Shown piece after piece: positions 32,624-41,867 of a stretch of DNA of 48,549 bases. Each line of letters starts with the position of its first letter. The first letter of the stretch is position 1. The stretch comes from an uncultured Clostridia bacterium (lineage in GTDB: Bacteria; Bacillota; Clostridia; Lutisporales; Lutisporaceae): NCBI GenBank assembly GCA_937930535.1, contig CALGKJ010000153.1, forward strand, positions 1-48,549, read 5' to 3'. Made by a program: the position numbers and the translations under genes. The notes beneath the pieces are model-generated. The model did no database searches. It had not been told where the DNA came from and saw nothing but the letters and a program-made list of their open reading frames with translations.

Positions 32624-35023
32624 ATGTTTGAAAAATCATCAAAAATAAATAATATCCTTAAAAATCTTCATAATACAGTAAATTACAATATAGATCCATA
32701 TAAAAAAATAATAAAGGAAATAAACCGCATTAAGCTGGATTCCTTAACCGACTGTCAGCTTAAGCAAATGTCAAAGTCCCTTAAGGACAGAGTCAGAAAA
32801 GGAGCTGTATTAAAGGACTTGCTGATCGAAGCCTATGCTTTGACCAGGGAGGTATCTGCGCGTGTATTAACAATGATACCCTTTGACACACAGCTTATGG
32901 TGGGTATAGCTCTGCATGAGGGAAAAATATCAGAAATGCAGACTGGAGAAGGCAAAACTCTGGCGGCAGTAATGCCTGCATTTTTAAATGCCCTTACAGG
33001 TAAGGGTGTCCATATACTAACCGTTAATGACTATCTGGCTCAGAGAGATGCAGAGCTTATGAAGCCAGTATATGACTTTCTTGGGGTCACAGTCTCCTAT
33101 ATCAAGGAAGGTATGGATACAGTCCAAAGACAAAAAGCTTACTCTGCCGATATAACTTATCTGACTGCCAAGGAAGCAGGCTTCGACTATTTGAGAGACT
33201 TTCTTTGTACAGAAAAGGAAAATCTGGTACACCGCCCATTTAATTATGTAATTATTGACGAAGCAGACTCTATTCTAATTGATGAAGCTAGAGTACCCCT
33301 TGTGATTGCAGGAAATGTAGAAGGAGATTATCACAATAAACAAGGACTGTCTGCTATTGTGAGAGAGCTTAGGGCTAATTTGGATTATGAAATAGATCAG
33401 TATGAAAGCAATGTATATCTTACTGATACAGGGCTTATACATGTAGAGGATATTTTGGGATGCGGAAATATTTATGATCCTCAAAATCTGGAGCTGTTGA
33501 CGGCACTTAACTGCGCACTTCATGCTGAGCTGCTGCTTAAAAAGGATAGAGACTATATCGTAAGAAACGATAAAATAGAGCTTATTGATGAGTTTACAGG
33601 TCGTATAGCTGATAAGCGGCATTGGCAGGATAATCTTCATGCCGCTGTGGAAGCCAAGGAGGGCTTACAGCCCCAAGCCAAGGGGGTTATATTAGGATCC
33701 ATTGCCTTGCAGTACTTTGTAAAGCTGTACCCAGTAATATCAGGTATGACAGGAACAGCTAGGACAGCAGCAGCGGAGCTTAGAGACTTTTACGATTTGG
33801 ATGTAGTAGTTATACCAACAAATAAGCCATGTATACGCAAGGAGCATCCGGATTTAATCTTTACCCATAAAGAGGCAAAGGAAAAAACAATTATAAGCAA
33901 AATAAAGAAGCTGCATATGACAGGTCAGCCGGTGATGGTCGGTACAGCAAGCGTTGAAGAATCAGAAAAGCTGGCAGAAGAGCTGATAAAAGAGGGACTA
34001 ACCTGCAATGTACTTAATGCTAAAAATGACGAGATGGAAGCGAAAATAATCGCAAAAGCGGGTCAGATAGGTGCAGTAACCGTATCAACAAATATGGCAG
34101 GCAGAGGTACAGACATAAAGCTGGGCGGAGGCAATGCGGAGGAACATGCTGCGGCAGAGGCATTAGGAGGCTTGTATATAATAGGAACCAGCCGTCATGA
34201 AAGCCGCAGGATAGACAACCAGCTTACAGGAAGAGCCGGACGGCAGGGTGATCACGGAGAAAGTCAGTTTTTTGTCAGTTTTGAGGATGAATTGGTAAAA
34301 CGCTATGATATTACAAAGCTTTTTCCTTTCAGCAGTGTACCTGATAAACAGGAAAGCCCTATAGATAATCCAAGTATAAGAAAAGAGCTGGAAAGAGGAC
34401 AGCGTATTATCGAAGGCTATAACTCTGATGTAAGAAGACAGCTATATAAATATTCCTTTATAATCGAGCAGCAGCGAAGAATAATACACAGTAAACGTCA
34501 GGACATATTAATGGACAAAATGACTCCAAAGCTTTTAGAAGTCAAGGCGGCAGAACGTTATTCACTGCTTTGCAGACAGCTTGGAGCAGAAACATTGCAA
34601 AAAGCTGAAAAGCAGCTTGCCTTGTACTATATAAACAAATGCTGGGCAGACTATCTGGACTATATATCATATATACGTGAAAGCATACATTTGCAGGTAA
34701 TAGGAAAAAACAGCCCTCTGCATGAATTTAATAAGCTTGCCGTAGAGGCTTTTGTAAAGCTGCTGGAGGAAATAGAAACTGAAATAGTAGATAAATTTAA
34801 TACTGTAGAAATTACAAGGTATGGAATCAATATGGAGAAGGAAAACCTCAAAGCTCCATCCTCAACCTGGACATACCTCATTAATGACAGCGCAGACCAG
34901 TTCAGCAATCTGCCGCACCTGATAAAAGCAGCAGCAACTTATATATCAGGCACACTCTTTAGCTTACAGTCACTTTATAAATGTATTTTGGGCAAAAAGA
35001 AATTTGACCAAAAAGAGCATTAG
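32624..35023 (+). CDS. SecA-family preprotein translocase ATPase, accessory (SecA2-type) paralogue
   Basis: 799 residues with the SecA DEAD motor: Walker A MQTGEGKTLAA (about 107-117), TVNDYLAQRDA, Walker B VIIDEADSILIDEAR, ISGMTGTA, TNMAGRGTDIKLGGG, and QLTGRAGRQGDHGESQFF. The preprotein cross-linking and helical scaffold domains are recognisable, but the C-terminal zinc tail (CxCx8CH/C) is absent and the last 60 residues are atypical. The N-terminus is also shorter than in a housekeeping SecA. No SecY2 or Asp genes adjoin it. It probably pushes a subset of exported proteins through SecYEG; the exported-protein island just upstream offers candidates. Confidence 0.85.
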   Translation: MFEKSSKINNILKNLHNTVNYNIDPYKKIIKEINRIKLDSLTDCQLKQMSKSLKDRVRKGAVLKDLLIEAYALTREVSARVLTMIPFDTQLMVGIALHEGKISEMQTGEGKTLAAVMPAFLNALTGKGVHILTVNDYLAQRDAELMKPVYDFLGVTVSYIKEGMDTVQRQKAYSADITYLTAKEAGFDYLRDFLCTEKENLVHRPFNYVIIDEADSILIDEARVPLVIAGNVEGDYHNKQGLSAIVRELRANLDYEIDQYESNVYLTDTGLIHVEDILGCGNIYDPQNLELLTALNCALHAELLLKKDRDYIVRNDKIELIDEFTGRIADKRHWQDNLHAAVEAKEGLQPQAKGVILGSIALQYFVKLYPVISGMTGTARTAAAELRDFYDLDVVVIPTNKPCIRKEHPDLIFTHKEAKEKTIISKIKKLHMTGQPVMVGTASVEESEKLAEELIKEGLTCNVLNAKNDEMEAKIIAKAGQIGAVTVSTNMAGRGTDIKLGGGNAEEHAAAEALGGLYIIGTSRHESRRIDNQLTGRAGRQGDHGESQFFVSFEDELVKRYDITKLFPFSSVPDKQESPIDNPSIRKELERGQRIIEGYNSDVRRQLYKYSFIIEQQRRIIHSKRQDILMDKMTPKLLEVKAAERYSLLCRQLGAETLQKAEKQLALYYINKCWADYLDYISYIRESIHLQVIGKNSPLHEFNKLAVEAFVKLLEEIETEIVDKFNTVEITRYGINMEKENLKAPSSTWTYLINDSADQFSNLPHLIKAAATYISGTLFSLQSLYKCILGKKKFDQKEH

Positions 35024-35098
35024 TAAAAGCCTGCAAAGATTTTTGCCATATAGTATTTTTAATATTTAATTTGTATAATTATATTGGGGGTGAAGATT

Positions 35099-36619
35099 GT
35101 GGAAAAAATAAAAAAACTAAATGAGATATTCAAGGAAATCTATGAGCTTCAGGCAAGCAGCAGCAGGCTGGAGTGGGTGCTTTATACAACAGGCTATGAC
35201 TTTGGAGTTGAAAAGGAATATGAAAAGATAACCAATGCTTTAAAAAACAAGGACAGCTATGCACATATACTCAAATGTATGGAAGCGGATATATCCACGG
35301 AAGATAAAAGAAGAGCAGAGATAGTAAAAAATCTTTTTAAGCCCTATCACCTGTCTGATGAGCTGAATAAGCTTGATATTGAAATTCAAAAAAAGGTAAA
35401 TGAGCTGTCAAAAATACTTAATACCTTCCGATACACCTTGGAGGGACGAGAGATTTCATCGGTTGAGATTAACCAGATATTAAGCAATGACAGCAATAGA
35501 GAAAGAAGAAAGCAAGCATATTTTGCAAGAAACCAGATAAATAAGCCTATGGTAGACGGAGGCTTTATTGACTTGATCAACTTAAGAAAGGAATATGCAA
35601 GGCTTCAAGGTTCGGAAAACTTTGTTGCCTATATGCTGGAAGCCAATGAGCTTGACAAAGATACCTTTGACAACTGGCTGCCCCAGCTTCATGATATTCT
35701 GCCTAAAATGAATCAGGTAAGAGAAAGATATGCGAAGGAATTTTTAGAGGATGACCGTATAATGCCTTGGGATGAGCTTTACATAGATTCCAGACTTGCA
35801 CCATCCCTGAACAGCAGTGTTGATATGTCAAGCTACTACAGCAACATCAAGGAGCTGTTTGACATGTTCGGCATTGATATATCAAGGTTTAATATAACCT
35901 ACGATATTTTTCCCAGAACCAATAAATCACAGTGGGCATATAATTTTCCTATAGAAACAGCCAAGGATTCCAGAATACTAGCCAATGTTAAAAGCAAGTA
36001 CTTTGAATATGGTACTTTACTGCACGAAACAGGACATGCCATTCACTCCTTTTTGCTTGACCCTGCTGAAACAATACTCAATCAAGGAGTAAGCGGAATA
36101 ATAAGTGAGGGTATTGCCAACCTGTTTCAGAGCTTTTTATATGAGCCCATATTTTATAATAAATTTTTCAAGGATTCCGATACAGCAGGCAGGGAGTTTA
36201 AGCTGTTAAAGGAATATAGAAATCTTACTTCCCTGAGAGCGTTAAACAGAATATTCTTCGACCACAGCTTATACAAAAACAACATACAAAGCTTGGAGGA
36301 TATTTATGCTCTTTATTGGAAAAACCAGAGGGAAGTACTACAGGAGGAGCCTTTTGGGACAGAACCTCCTTGGGGCTTTGTGATCCACTACACGACCCAT
36401 CCTATTTATTTTCATAACTATTTTATGGGAGATGTAAGCTGCAAAATGCTGTCCAAGGTTTTTGAAAGCAGATTTGGAGCCAAGATGACAGAAAAGCCTT
36501 TGGAGTTTGGCAGCTTCCTGATAGATGAGGTAATAAAGCCGGCAGGCATGTACAGGTATAATGATTTATTTAAACGAATAAGCGGAGAAGATTTTTCATT
36601 AAGGTTTATGTTGGATTAA
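35099..36619 (+). CDS. M3-family oligoendopeptidase (thimet/PepF-like)
   Basis: 506 residues. The zinc site HETGHAIHSF (HExxH) is at about 312-321, with the third ligand Glu in ISEGIANLFQ about 28 residues later. The C-terminal signature region WGFVIHYTTHPIYFHNYFMG is also family-like. It is cytoplasmic and cleaves short peptides. The protein is slightly shorter than PepF (about 600). The start is GTG 35099 after GGGGGTGA; GTG 35090 and TTG 35084 are in frame but overlap that site. Confidence 0.85.
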   Translation: MEKIKKLNEIFKEIYELQASSSRLEWVLYTTGYDFGVEKEYEKITNALKNKDSYAHILKCMEADISTEDKRRAEIVKNLFKPYHLSDELNKLDIEIQKKVNELSKILNTFRYTLEGREISSVEINQILSNDSNRERRKQAYFARNQINKPMVDGGFIDLINLRKEYARLQGSENFVAYMLEANELDKDTFDNWLPQLHDILPKMNQVRERYAKEFLEDDRIMPWDELYIDSRLAPSLNSSVDMSSYYSNIKELFDMFGIDISRFNITYDIFPRTNKSQWAYNFPIETAKDSRILANVKSKYFEYGTLLHETGHAIHSFLLDPAETILNQGVSGIISEGIANLFQSFLYEPIFYNKFFKDSDTAGREFKLLKEYRNLTSLRALNRIFFDHSLYKNNIQSLEDIYALYWKNQREVLQEEPFGTEPPWGFVIHYTTHPIYFHNYFMGDVSCKMLSKVFESRFGAKMTEKPLEFGSFLIDEVIKPAGMYRYNDLFKRISGEDFSLRFMLD

Positions 36620-37059
36620 TATAGAGTGTTTCTCTATATAGAGTTATTTCTCTATAATTATGTAAAGCACGAATTACTGTTATATAATTTAAAATACATT
36701 AGGGTTAGAGGAATGCTATTGTTTAAGACGACAGCGTTCCTTTATTTTTTTACATATAATAAAAAATTTTAATTATATGTAAAAAAATGAAGGAATTTCT
36801 TAAAATATAAAGAAATAATTAGGTGTTACTATTTGGTGTCTAGAGAGCCTTACAAACATGCCTTTTTTATACACTGTAATAGTTATTTACGTTCATATAC
36901 AGTTTATGCTACTAACTATTGAATAAAGGGCTGACCTATACAAGCTGCAAAAGCATAGCCGCAAAGAAGCCAGCTCCACAGGGGATATGATTTTTATTGC
37001 TTAATACAGTATTTTAGGCAGTGAAGTAATTATTATTATATTTGAGAGGTTGTGAATCT
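36620..37059 (+). other. Intergenic: degraded repeat, terminator, long AT-rich inverted repeat
   Basis: 36622-36658 has three TCTCTATA/TATAGAG blocks, probably a decayed subtype A repeat. AGGAATGCT (36709-36717) and AGCGTTCC (36733-36740) with a T-run form the peptidase terminator. TTTTTTACATATAAT and ATTATATGTAAAAAA (about 36746-36786) form a second, all-AT inverted repeat. No gene is seen. Confidence 0.45.
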
Positions 37060-39081
37060 ATGAAGGTAAAAAATTTTGGGGTAGCAAAGAAAATTACTTT
37101 AATGATGGTACTGTGCATATTATTATCTATAATTTTAATTGTAAGCATTACTATTTTAAGTATAAGGAAAATCATGTATTTATCAATGGATAATAATGCA
37201 AGAAAAATATCCAGACAGGTGATAGAACAAATAGGAGTGCAGGCACATATGGGGGAGGAAGCGGAAAAAAAGCTGGAGGATGATCTGTATAATGCGGCAT
37301 ACAGTATTGCATATATTGAAAACTACACAAATGAGCTGTTGCAGGAAATAAGCAAAGATACGAAAATAGCGGAAATAAATATAGTCAGTGATAAAGGCAT
37401 AATAATATTTTCAAATATGGAAGATAACTTGCATTATGAATATAATGAGGATCATGCAATTCAAGGCATATTAAAGGGTCAGACAATAAAGCTTGTAGAA
37501 AAAGTTAGAAAAAGTACGGTTGACAACAAGTTATATAAATATGCAGCAATAAAGATTCCCAATAGGAATCTAGCTTTGCAAATCGGTATGTCCGCAGAAT
37601 ATGTTGAAAGTATAAATGGGAAACTTTCAGTCCAAAATGTAATTACGAGTATACGAGATACCGAGGATATAGAATATATCAGGATAACTGATAAAGATGG
37701 GATAATAACCGAAAGTACCAGTGAAGGGGATATTGGCAGAAGTATAGAAGCTTCAGAACTGGAAGCATTAGTACAAGCTGAAAGCGGAATTTCCAAGATA
37801 AGCTTTGATAAGCTTATTAACAAAACTGTGTATATGGCTGTTGTGCCCATTCAAGATTCAGCAGGTGAACTGACTGGGATCATTAATGTAGGGGTATCTA
37901 TGAAATCCATTTCAAATTCGGTGCAAGACATATTGCTTAATGCAGCTACAATAATTCTGGTGGTATTTACCATCTTACTTATTGTTACCGTAGTAATGGC
38001 AAGGAGAATAACAAGACCCATAATCAAGCTTTCAAAATATGCCGAGTGCATAGCTGATGGTGACTTAACAGTCAAGGAAGAAATTAAGCTTACCAATGAT
38101 GAGATCGGGAAGCTGGTCACAACCTTTAATTATATGATAGACAACCTAAAGAACATAGTAAAAGGAATATTGAATACTTCAAATGATTTATCAGAGACAA
38201 GCTGTCAGGTAACTACATCTACAAAACAGGTTGTGAGCGTTTCTGAGCAAATAGCAGCATCTACTGATGAAATAGCCAAAGGTTCCTATGAGCAGGTGAG
38301 AATTACAGGTGATGCCAGGAGTAATGCGGTAGATATTGATAAGTCTATAAGGGACTTAAATGATGGAATCAAACTAATTAGAAGCAAGGCTGATACAATG
38401 ATAGATATGTCCAGTATAAGCAAAAGAGACATGTCGGAAATGAGCAGTCAAATTGACTCCATAATGCAGTCTTCCACAATATCCAGCAATACCATAAAAG
38501 AGCTTATAGACTGCTTAAACAAGATTGACAGCATCACTGATGTTATAAACAGCATTGCAAGCCAGACAAATTTGCTTGCGTTAAATGCTTCCATTGAGGC
38601 AGCGAGAGCTGGAGAAAACGGCAGAGGCTTTGCGGTGGTTGCTGATGAGGTAAAAAAGCTTGCAGAGGAATCACTGCAATCGGCTAAAAGCATTACACAG
38701 CTTATACAGCAAACTCAACAAAAAAGCAGCCAGACAATAGCCGCAATAGATGAGAGTGTTGAGCAATCCTTAAAGGGTCAGCAAATTGTAGGCAGGGTGG
38801 AAAAATCCCTGGAGGATATAATAACTTCCATAGAGGCTATAGCTGAATCCTTCGGCAGCTATGAAGCTGTTAATAAAGAGGTTAAAACGCAAACAGAGGC
38901 TTTTATAAAGCAGGTGGAAAATATAGAAGAAATATCACAAAGGGCAAGCGAAAGCACACAGGAGGTGGCAGCATCCACAGAAAAGCAGGTTGCTGCACTT
39001 CAACAAGCGGTATCAGCCATTGAAGATATCAGCAGTAAGGTTGAACAATTAAGAACAATGTCAAATAGGTTCAAGCTTTAA
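37060..39081 (+). CDS. Methyl-accepting chemotaxis protein
   Basis: 673 residues. A first transmembrane helix lies at about 10-34. An external Cache-like domain follows to about 290 ([20 protein letters not shown] and [20 protein letters not shown] strands). A second helix lies at about 293-317, then HAMP ([20 protein letters not shown]). The signalling hairpin has its tip at [20 protein letters not shown] and [18 protein letters not shown]. It carries the same signalling core as the 12.7 kb receptor but a different sensor, so it reads another ligand. The start is ATG 37060 after GAGAGG (in-frame TTG 37042 upstream is less likely). A terminator follows at 39084-39117. Confidence 0.9.
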   Translation: MKVKNFGVAKKITLMMVLCILLSIILIVSITILSIRKIMYLSMDNNARKISRQVIEQIGVQAHMGEEAEKKLEDDLYNAAYSIAYIENYTNELLQEISKDTKIAEINIVSDKGIIIFSNMEDNLHYEYNEDHAIQGILKGQTIKLVEKVRKSTVDNKLYKYAAIKIPNRNLALQIGMSAEYVESINGKLSVQNVITSIRDTEDIEYIRITDKDGIITESTSEGDIGRSIEASELEALVQAESGISKISFDKLINKTVYMAVVPIQDSAGELTGIINVGVSMKSISNSVQDILLNAATIILVVFTILLIVTVVMARRITRPIIKLSKYAECIADGDLTVKEEIKLTNDEIGKLVTTFNYMIDNLKNIVKGILNTSNDLSETSCQVTTSTKQVVSVSEQIAASTDEIAKGSYEQVRITGDARSNAVDIDKSIRDLNDGIKLIRSKADTMIDMSSISKRDMSEMSSQIDSIMQSSTISSNTIKELIDCLNKIDSITDVINSIASQTNLLALNASIEAARAGENGRGFAVVADEVKKLAEESLQSAKSITQLIQQTQQKSSQTIAAIDESVEQSLKGQQIVGRVEKSLEDIITSIEAIAESFGSYEAVNKEVKTQTEAFIKQVENIEEISQRASESTQEVAASTEKQVAALQQAVSAIEDISSKVEQLRTMSNRFKL

Positions 39082-39083
39082 CA

Positions 39084-39117
39084 GAAATCCATGCAGTTTT
39101 ACTGCATGGATTTCTTG
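39084..39117 (+). terminator. Terminator of the second chemotaxis receptor gene
   Basis: AAATCCATGCAG pairs perfectly with CTGCATGGATTT around a 5-nt loop, followed by CTTGTATG (weak T-run). Confidence 0.65.
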
Positions 39118-39276
39118 TATGAATTTACGATGAATTATACTTTATAGAAAAATTATGAGTATCTCATCAGAGCTTTGCTTTGCAATATATAAATAAAGAA
39201 TTCTGTCTTGACAGATGGGGGCACTAGAATGTTGATGGTGAAATATTGAAGATGAGTATATGGAGGAATTGGCATA

Positions 39277-39325
39277 ATAAGGAGCAGTGCTGCACTATAG
39301 AGTTAGTGCAGCACTGCTCCTTAAA
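39277..39325 (-). terminator. Strong terminator of the plsC-like gene
   Basis: AAGGAGCAGTGCTGCACT (39279-39296) and AGTGCAGCACTGCTCCTT (39305-39322) form a perfect 18-bp stem with an 8-nt loop, just after the minus-strand stop codon. Confidence 0.7.
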
Positions 39326-39326
39326 T

Positions 39327-40040
39327 TTATAAAGACTTGCTTATTATTTCCTTTACCTTGTCGGGAAGCTCAGCCTCCTCTTCCTTTGATAAATTTGCAG
39401 TTTCAATTGGCGGATGTATATACAACTCCACCTGGGCAGGCTTTATTTTATTGTCATTTTGCTCCATAATCTTGTATGAGCCTTTGATCGTAACGGGAAC
39501 TATGGGTACTTTGGCTTTAGTTGCAAGCTTAAAGCTTCCGGGTTTAAACTCCCCCATTTTATTACTTTTGCTTCTTGTTCCCTCTGGAAATATTACAAGG
39601 GAATGACCGTCCTTTAGTATATCTATTCCCTCAATAATAGCCTGTGAGGATTTTCTTGGACTGCTTCTATCCATAAAGACGCAATTCAAATGCTTCATCC
39701 AAGCACTAATCAGCGGCATCTTTTCTGTTTCGCTTTTTGCTATATAGCCCTTTGGCTTATCAATATAACCTAAAAGCAATGGAATATCAAAATTGCCCTG
39801 ATGGTTGCTTACAAATACAACTGCTCCCTCCTTGGGCACATTTTCCTGTCCTTCTACCTTAACCGTAGCTCCACTCATTTTAACTTGTGACACTGCCCAT
39901 TTGGAAGCCAATTTATGCACAAGCTTATCTTTTTCCAAAGGGTCAAGAAATTCTCCAAGACGCTTTACCTTGTACATTGCAGGTATTTTTACTATCAGAC
40001 TGGCTGCCAGGTTTGTATACCATGCTACTGTTCTAAGCAT
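39327..40040 (-). CDS. plsC: 1-acyl-sn-glycerol-3-phosphate acyltransferase (PlsC family)
   Basis: 237 residues. The acyltransferase motif NHQGNFD (NHxxxxD, about 91-97) is followed by FMDRSSPR (motif II), VIFPEGTRSK (motif III) and VPIVPVTIKG (motif IV). It transfers an acyl chain to lysophosphatidic acid to give phosphatidic acid at the inner face of the membrane. A hydrophobic N-terminal segment probably associates with the membrane. ATG 40040 follows GGAGGT; longer in-frame starts upstream lack a ribosome binding site. Confidence 0.85.
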   Translation of the reverse strand: MLRTVAWYTNLAASLIVKIPAMYKVKRLGEFLDPLEKDKLVHKLASKWAVSQVKMSGATVKVEGQENVPKEGAVVFVSNHQGNFDIPLLLGYIDKPKGYIAKSETEKMPLISAWMKHLNCVFMDRSSPRKSSQAIIEGIDILKDGHSLVIFPEGTRSKSNKMGEFKPGSFKLATKAKVPIVPVTIKGSYKIMEQNDNKIKPAQVELYIHPPIETANLSKEEEAELPDKVKEIISKSL

Positions 40041-40215
40041 ATTTACCTCCACGAACAAATTAAAATTATTATACACAAAACATATATAATTATAGTACAT
40101 ACTGGTTAAGTATAAAAGCCCTATATTTGACAAATAAAGATATTATTCTATAATTTTACTCCTATTTAGCAAAATAGCTCAAGATTACTCTTATTATGGA
40201 GTATGTTTAAAAAAG

Positions 40216-41142
40216 CTAAATATGAGCATTAAGCCATAAAAGGATATCCTGCATTACCTGATCTCTATTAACTTCGTTTAGCATTTCGTGACGACCATCC
40301 TTATAAAGCTTTAAAGTGAGATCTTTTATTCCCAAGGTTTCGTATAGATTCTTAAGGTTAGTGGGTCCCTTGCCAAACTTTCCTACAGGATCTTTATCAC
40401 CCGATATAATATATACTGGAAGCTCCCTTGGTATTCCATTTAGGATGTTTTGGGTATGAAGATTTTTTAGTCCGCTGATAAAGTCATAAAAGAAGCTGGT
40501 AGTAAACACAGTTCCGCAGTATGGATCCTTTATGTATTTATCAACCTCATCTGGATCACTGCTCAGCCAGTCAAACTGGGTTCTGGCAGGTTTAAAGGCT
40601 TTATTGAAGCTGCCAAAGGACAATTTGTTAAGAAAATCGCTTTTTGCTCTGGCTCCATGCTTTTTAAGCTGCTGCCTTGCCAGAAATATACCAAGACCAG
40701 CCTCAAGCCCCTGTCTGCCGTTGCTGCCAGAAAGAATAACTCCCTTTAATGTACTGCCGTAAGCTGATATATACTGCTGTGCTATAAATGAGCCCATGCT
40801 GTGTCCGAATAAAAATATTGGCAGCTTTGGATAGGACTTTCTGATTATTTCATTAAGCTGGTATTGATTTTTTACCATCCAATTAAAGCCGTCCTCACCG
40901 ATATAGCCTATGTTTTCAATACTTTTGGCAGTCTTGCCATGTCCCCTATGGTCATTGGCATATACTACATAACCTTCGTCGGTCAGTACTTGTGCAAGTC
41001 TCTCATATCTCGCCGCTGTTTCAGCCATTCCGTGGGCTATCTGTAATATACCCTTTATGTTTGCAGCTTCATCGGGACTCCACTTATAAACAAACATTTC
41101 ATAATTTTGAGGATCGGTAAAAGTGAAATTTTCCTTCTTCAT
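40216..41142 (-). CDS. Alpha/beta hydrolase, monoacylglycerol lipase/lysophospholipase-like
   Basis: 308 residues. The nucleophile elbow FGHSMGS is at about 98-104 (Ser 101), the oxyanion-region motif IAHGMAETAARY at about 37-48, and DHRGHGKT at about 66-73. The acid Asp lies in IISGDKDPVG and the catalytic His in DGRHEMLNE. This is the Hydrolase_4 pattern of lysophospholipases. No signal peptide. It lies upstream of the acyltransferase on the same strand, so the pair may recycle lysophospholipids. ATG 41142 is used; TTG 41145 is the adjacent alternative. Confidence 0.85.
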   Translation of the reverse strand: MKKENFTFTDPQNYEMFVYKWSPDEAANIKGILQIAHGMAETAARYERLAQVLTDEGYVVYANDHRGHGKTAKSIENIGYIGEDGFNWMVKNQYQLNEIIRKSYPKLPIFLFGHSMGSFIAQQYISAYGSTLKGVILSGSNGRQGLEAGLGIFLARQQLKKHGARAKSDFLNKLSFGSFNKAFKPARTQFDWLSSDPDEVDKYIKDPYCGTVFTTSFFYDFISGLKNLHTQNILNGIPRELPVYIISGDKDPVGKFGKGPTNLKNLYETLGIKDLTLKLYKDGRHEMLNEVNRDQVMQDILLWLNAHI

Positions 41143-41360
41143 CAAAACGCCCCCCCTGATTATCCTATAATTTTAAGTTATAGATTCTTGCTATTTTTTA
41201 TGAATCCTCTTTTGTATCAATATTTTATGGACGGAAAAGCTTATGATGAGCTTTTAAAGCTGGTCGGTTTATTGTTTTTGTTGCATTTTCTGGAATAAGA
41301 TGTTATATTAAAATAGTTAGCATACGAAATATTAGGACACAAAATAAAGGCGGTGAGTAA

Positions 41361-41825
41361 ATGACAAATGATGGAATGGGCTCGCAGATATCCCTGCTTA
41401 TAAGAGAAATAAAATCCTTAACCTCACAGCATCTCAGAAACAGAATGAAGGATTGCGGCTTGACCGTGCCCCAAATGATGATAGTGGGAATACTATCCAA
41501 GGGTGGAAAAATGAAGGTGAGCGATATAAGCAGCGAAATGAGCCTGGCAAACAGCACCGTATCGGGTATACTTGACCGACTGGAAAAGCTGAACATTATA
41601 AAGAGAGTACGAAGCGAAGAAGATAAGAGAGTTGTGTATATTGAGCTATTCGATAAAACCAAGGATATACACGAGGAATTTATGAAGGATCTTAATGAAT
41701 TCATGGACAGCTTGGTTATATCAGCAAATAAGGAGGATATAAGAGATATACTCAGGGGACTCCAAAAGCTGAGAGAACTGCTGCTAAAGCATGAGCTTCC
41801 GGCAAAACATGCCGAAGCTGATTAA
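41361..41825 (+). CDS. MarR-family transcriptional regulator
   Basis: 154 residues with a winged helix: LTVPQMMIVGILSKGG, VSDISSEMSLANSTVSGIL (recognition helix about 63-75) and the wing RVRSEEDKRVVYIEL. N- and C-terminal helices form the dimer interface. It starts at ATG 41361 after AAGGCGGTGA and lies 42 bp upstream of the two ABC exporter genes, so it probably represses that operon and responds to a transported compound. Confidence 0.88.
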   Translation: MTNDGMGSQISLLIREIKSLTSQHLRNRMKDCGLTVPQMMIVGILSKGGKMKVSDISSEMSLANSTVSGILDRLEKLNIIKRVRSEEDKRVVYIELFDKTKDIHEEFMKDLNEFMDSLVISANKEDIRDILRGLQKLRELLLKHELPAKHAEAD

Positions 41826-41867
41826 ACAGAAAAAACAATACGAACATCCATTGATGGGGGGAATAAT

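Noticed and set aside
40532-41046. Plus-strand frames over the alpha/beta hydrolase and acyltransferase genes
   Set aside because: The minus-strand genes show complete catalytic motifs, and the plus-strand frames have none.
41200-41298. Possible 32-residue hydrophobic peptide gene before the MarR gene
   Set aside because: The frame reads plausibly (MNPLLYQYF start), but there is no ribosome binding site and no conserved feature that I recognise.
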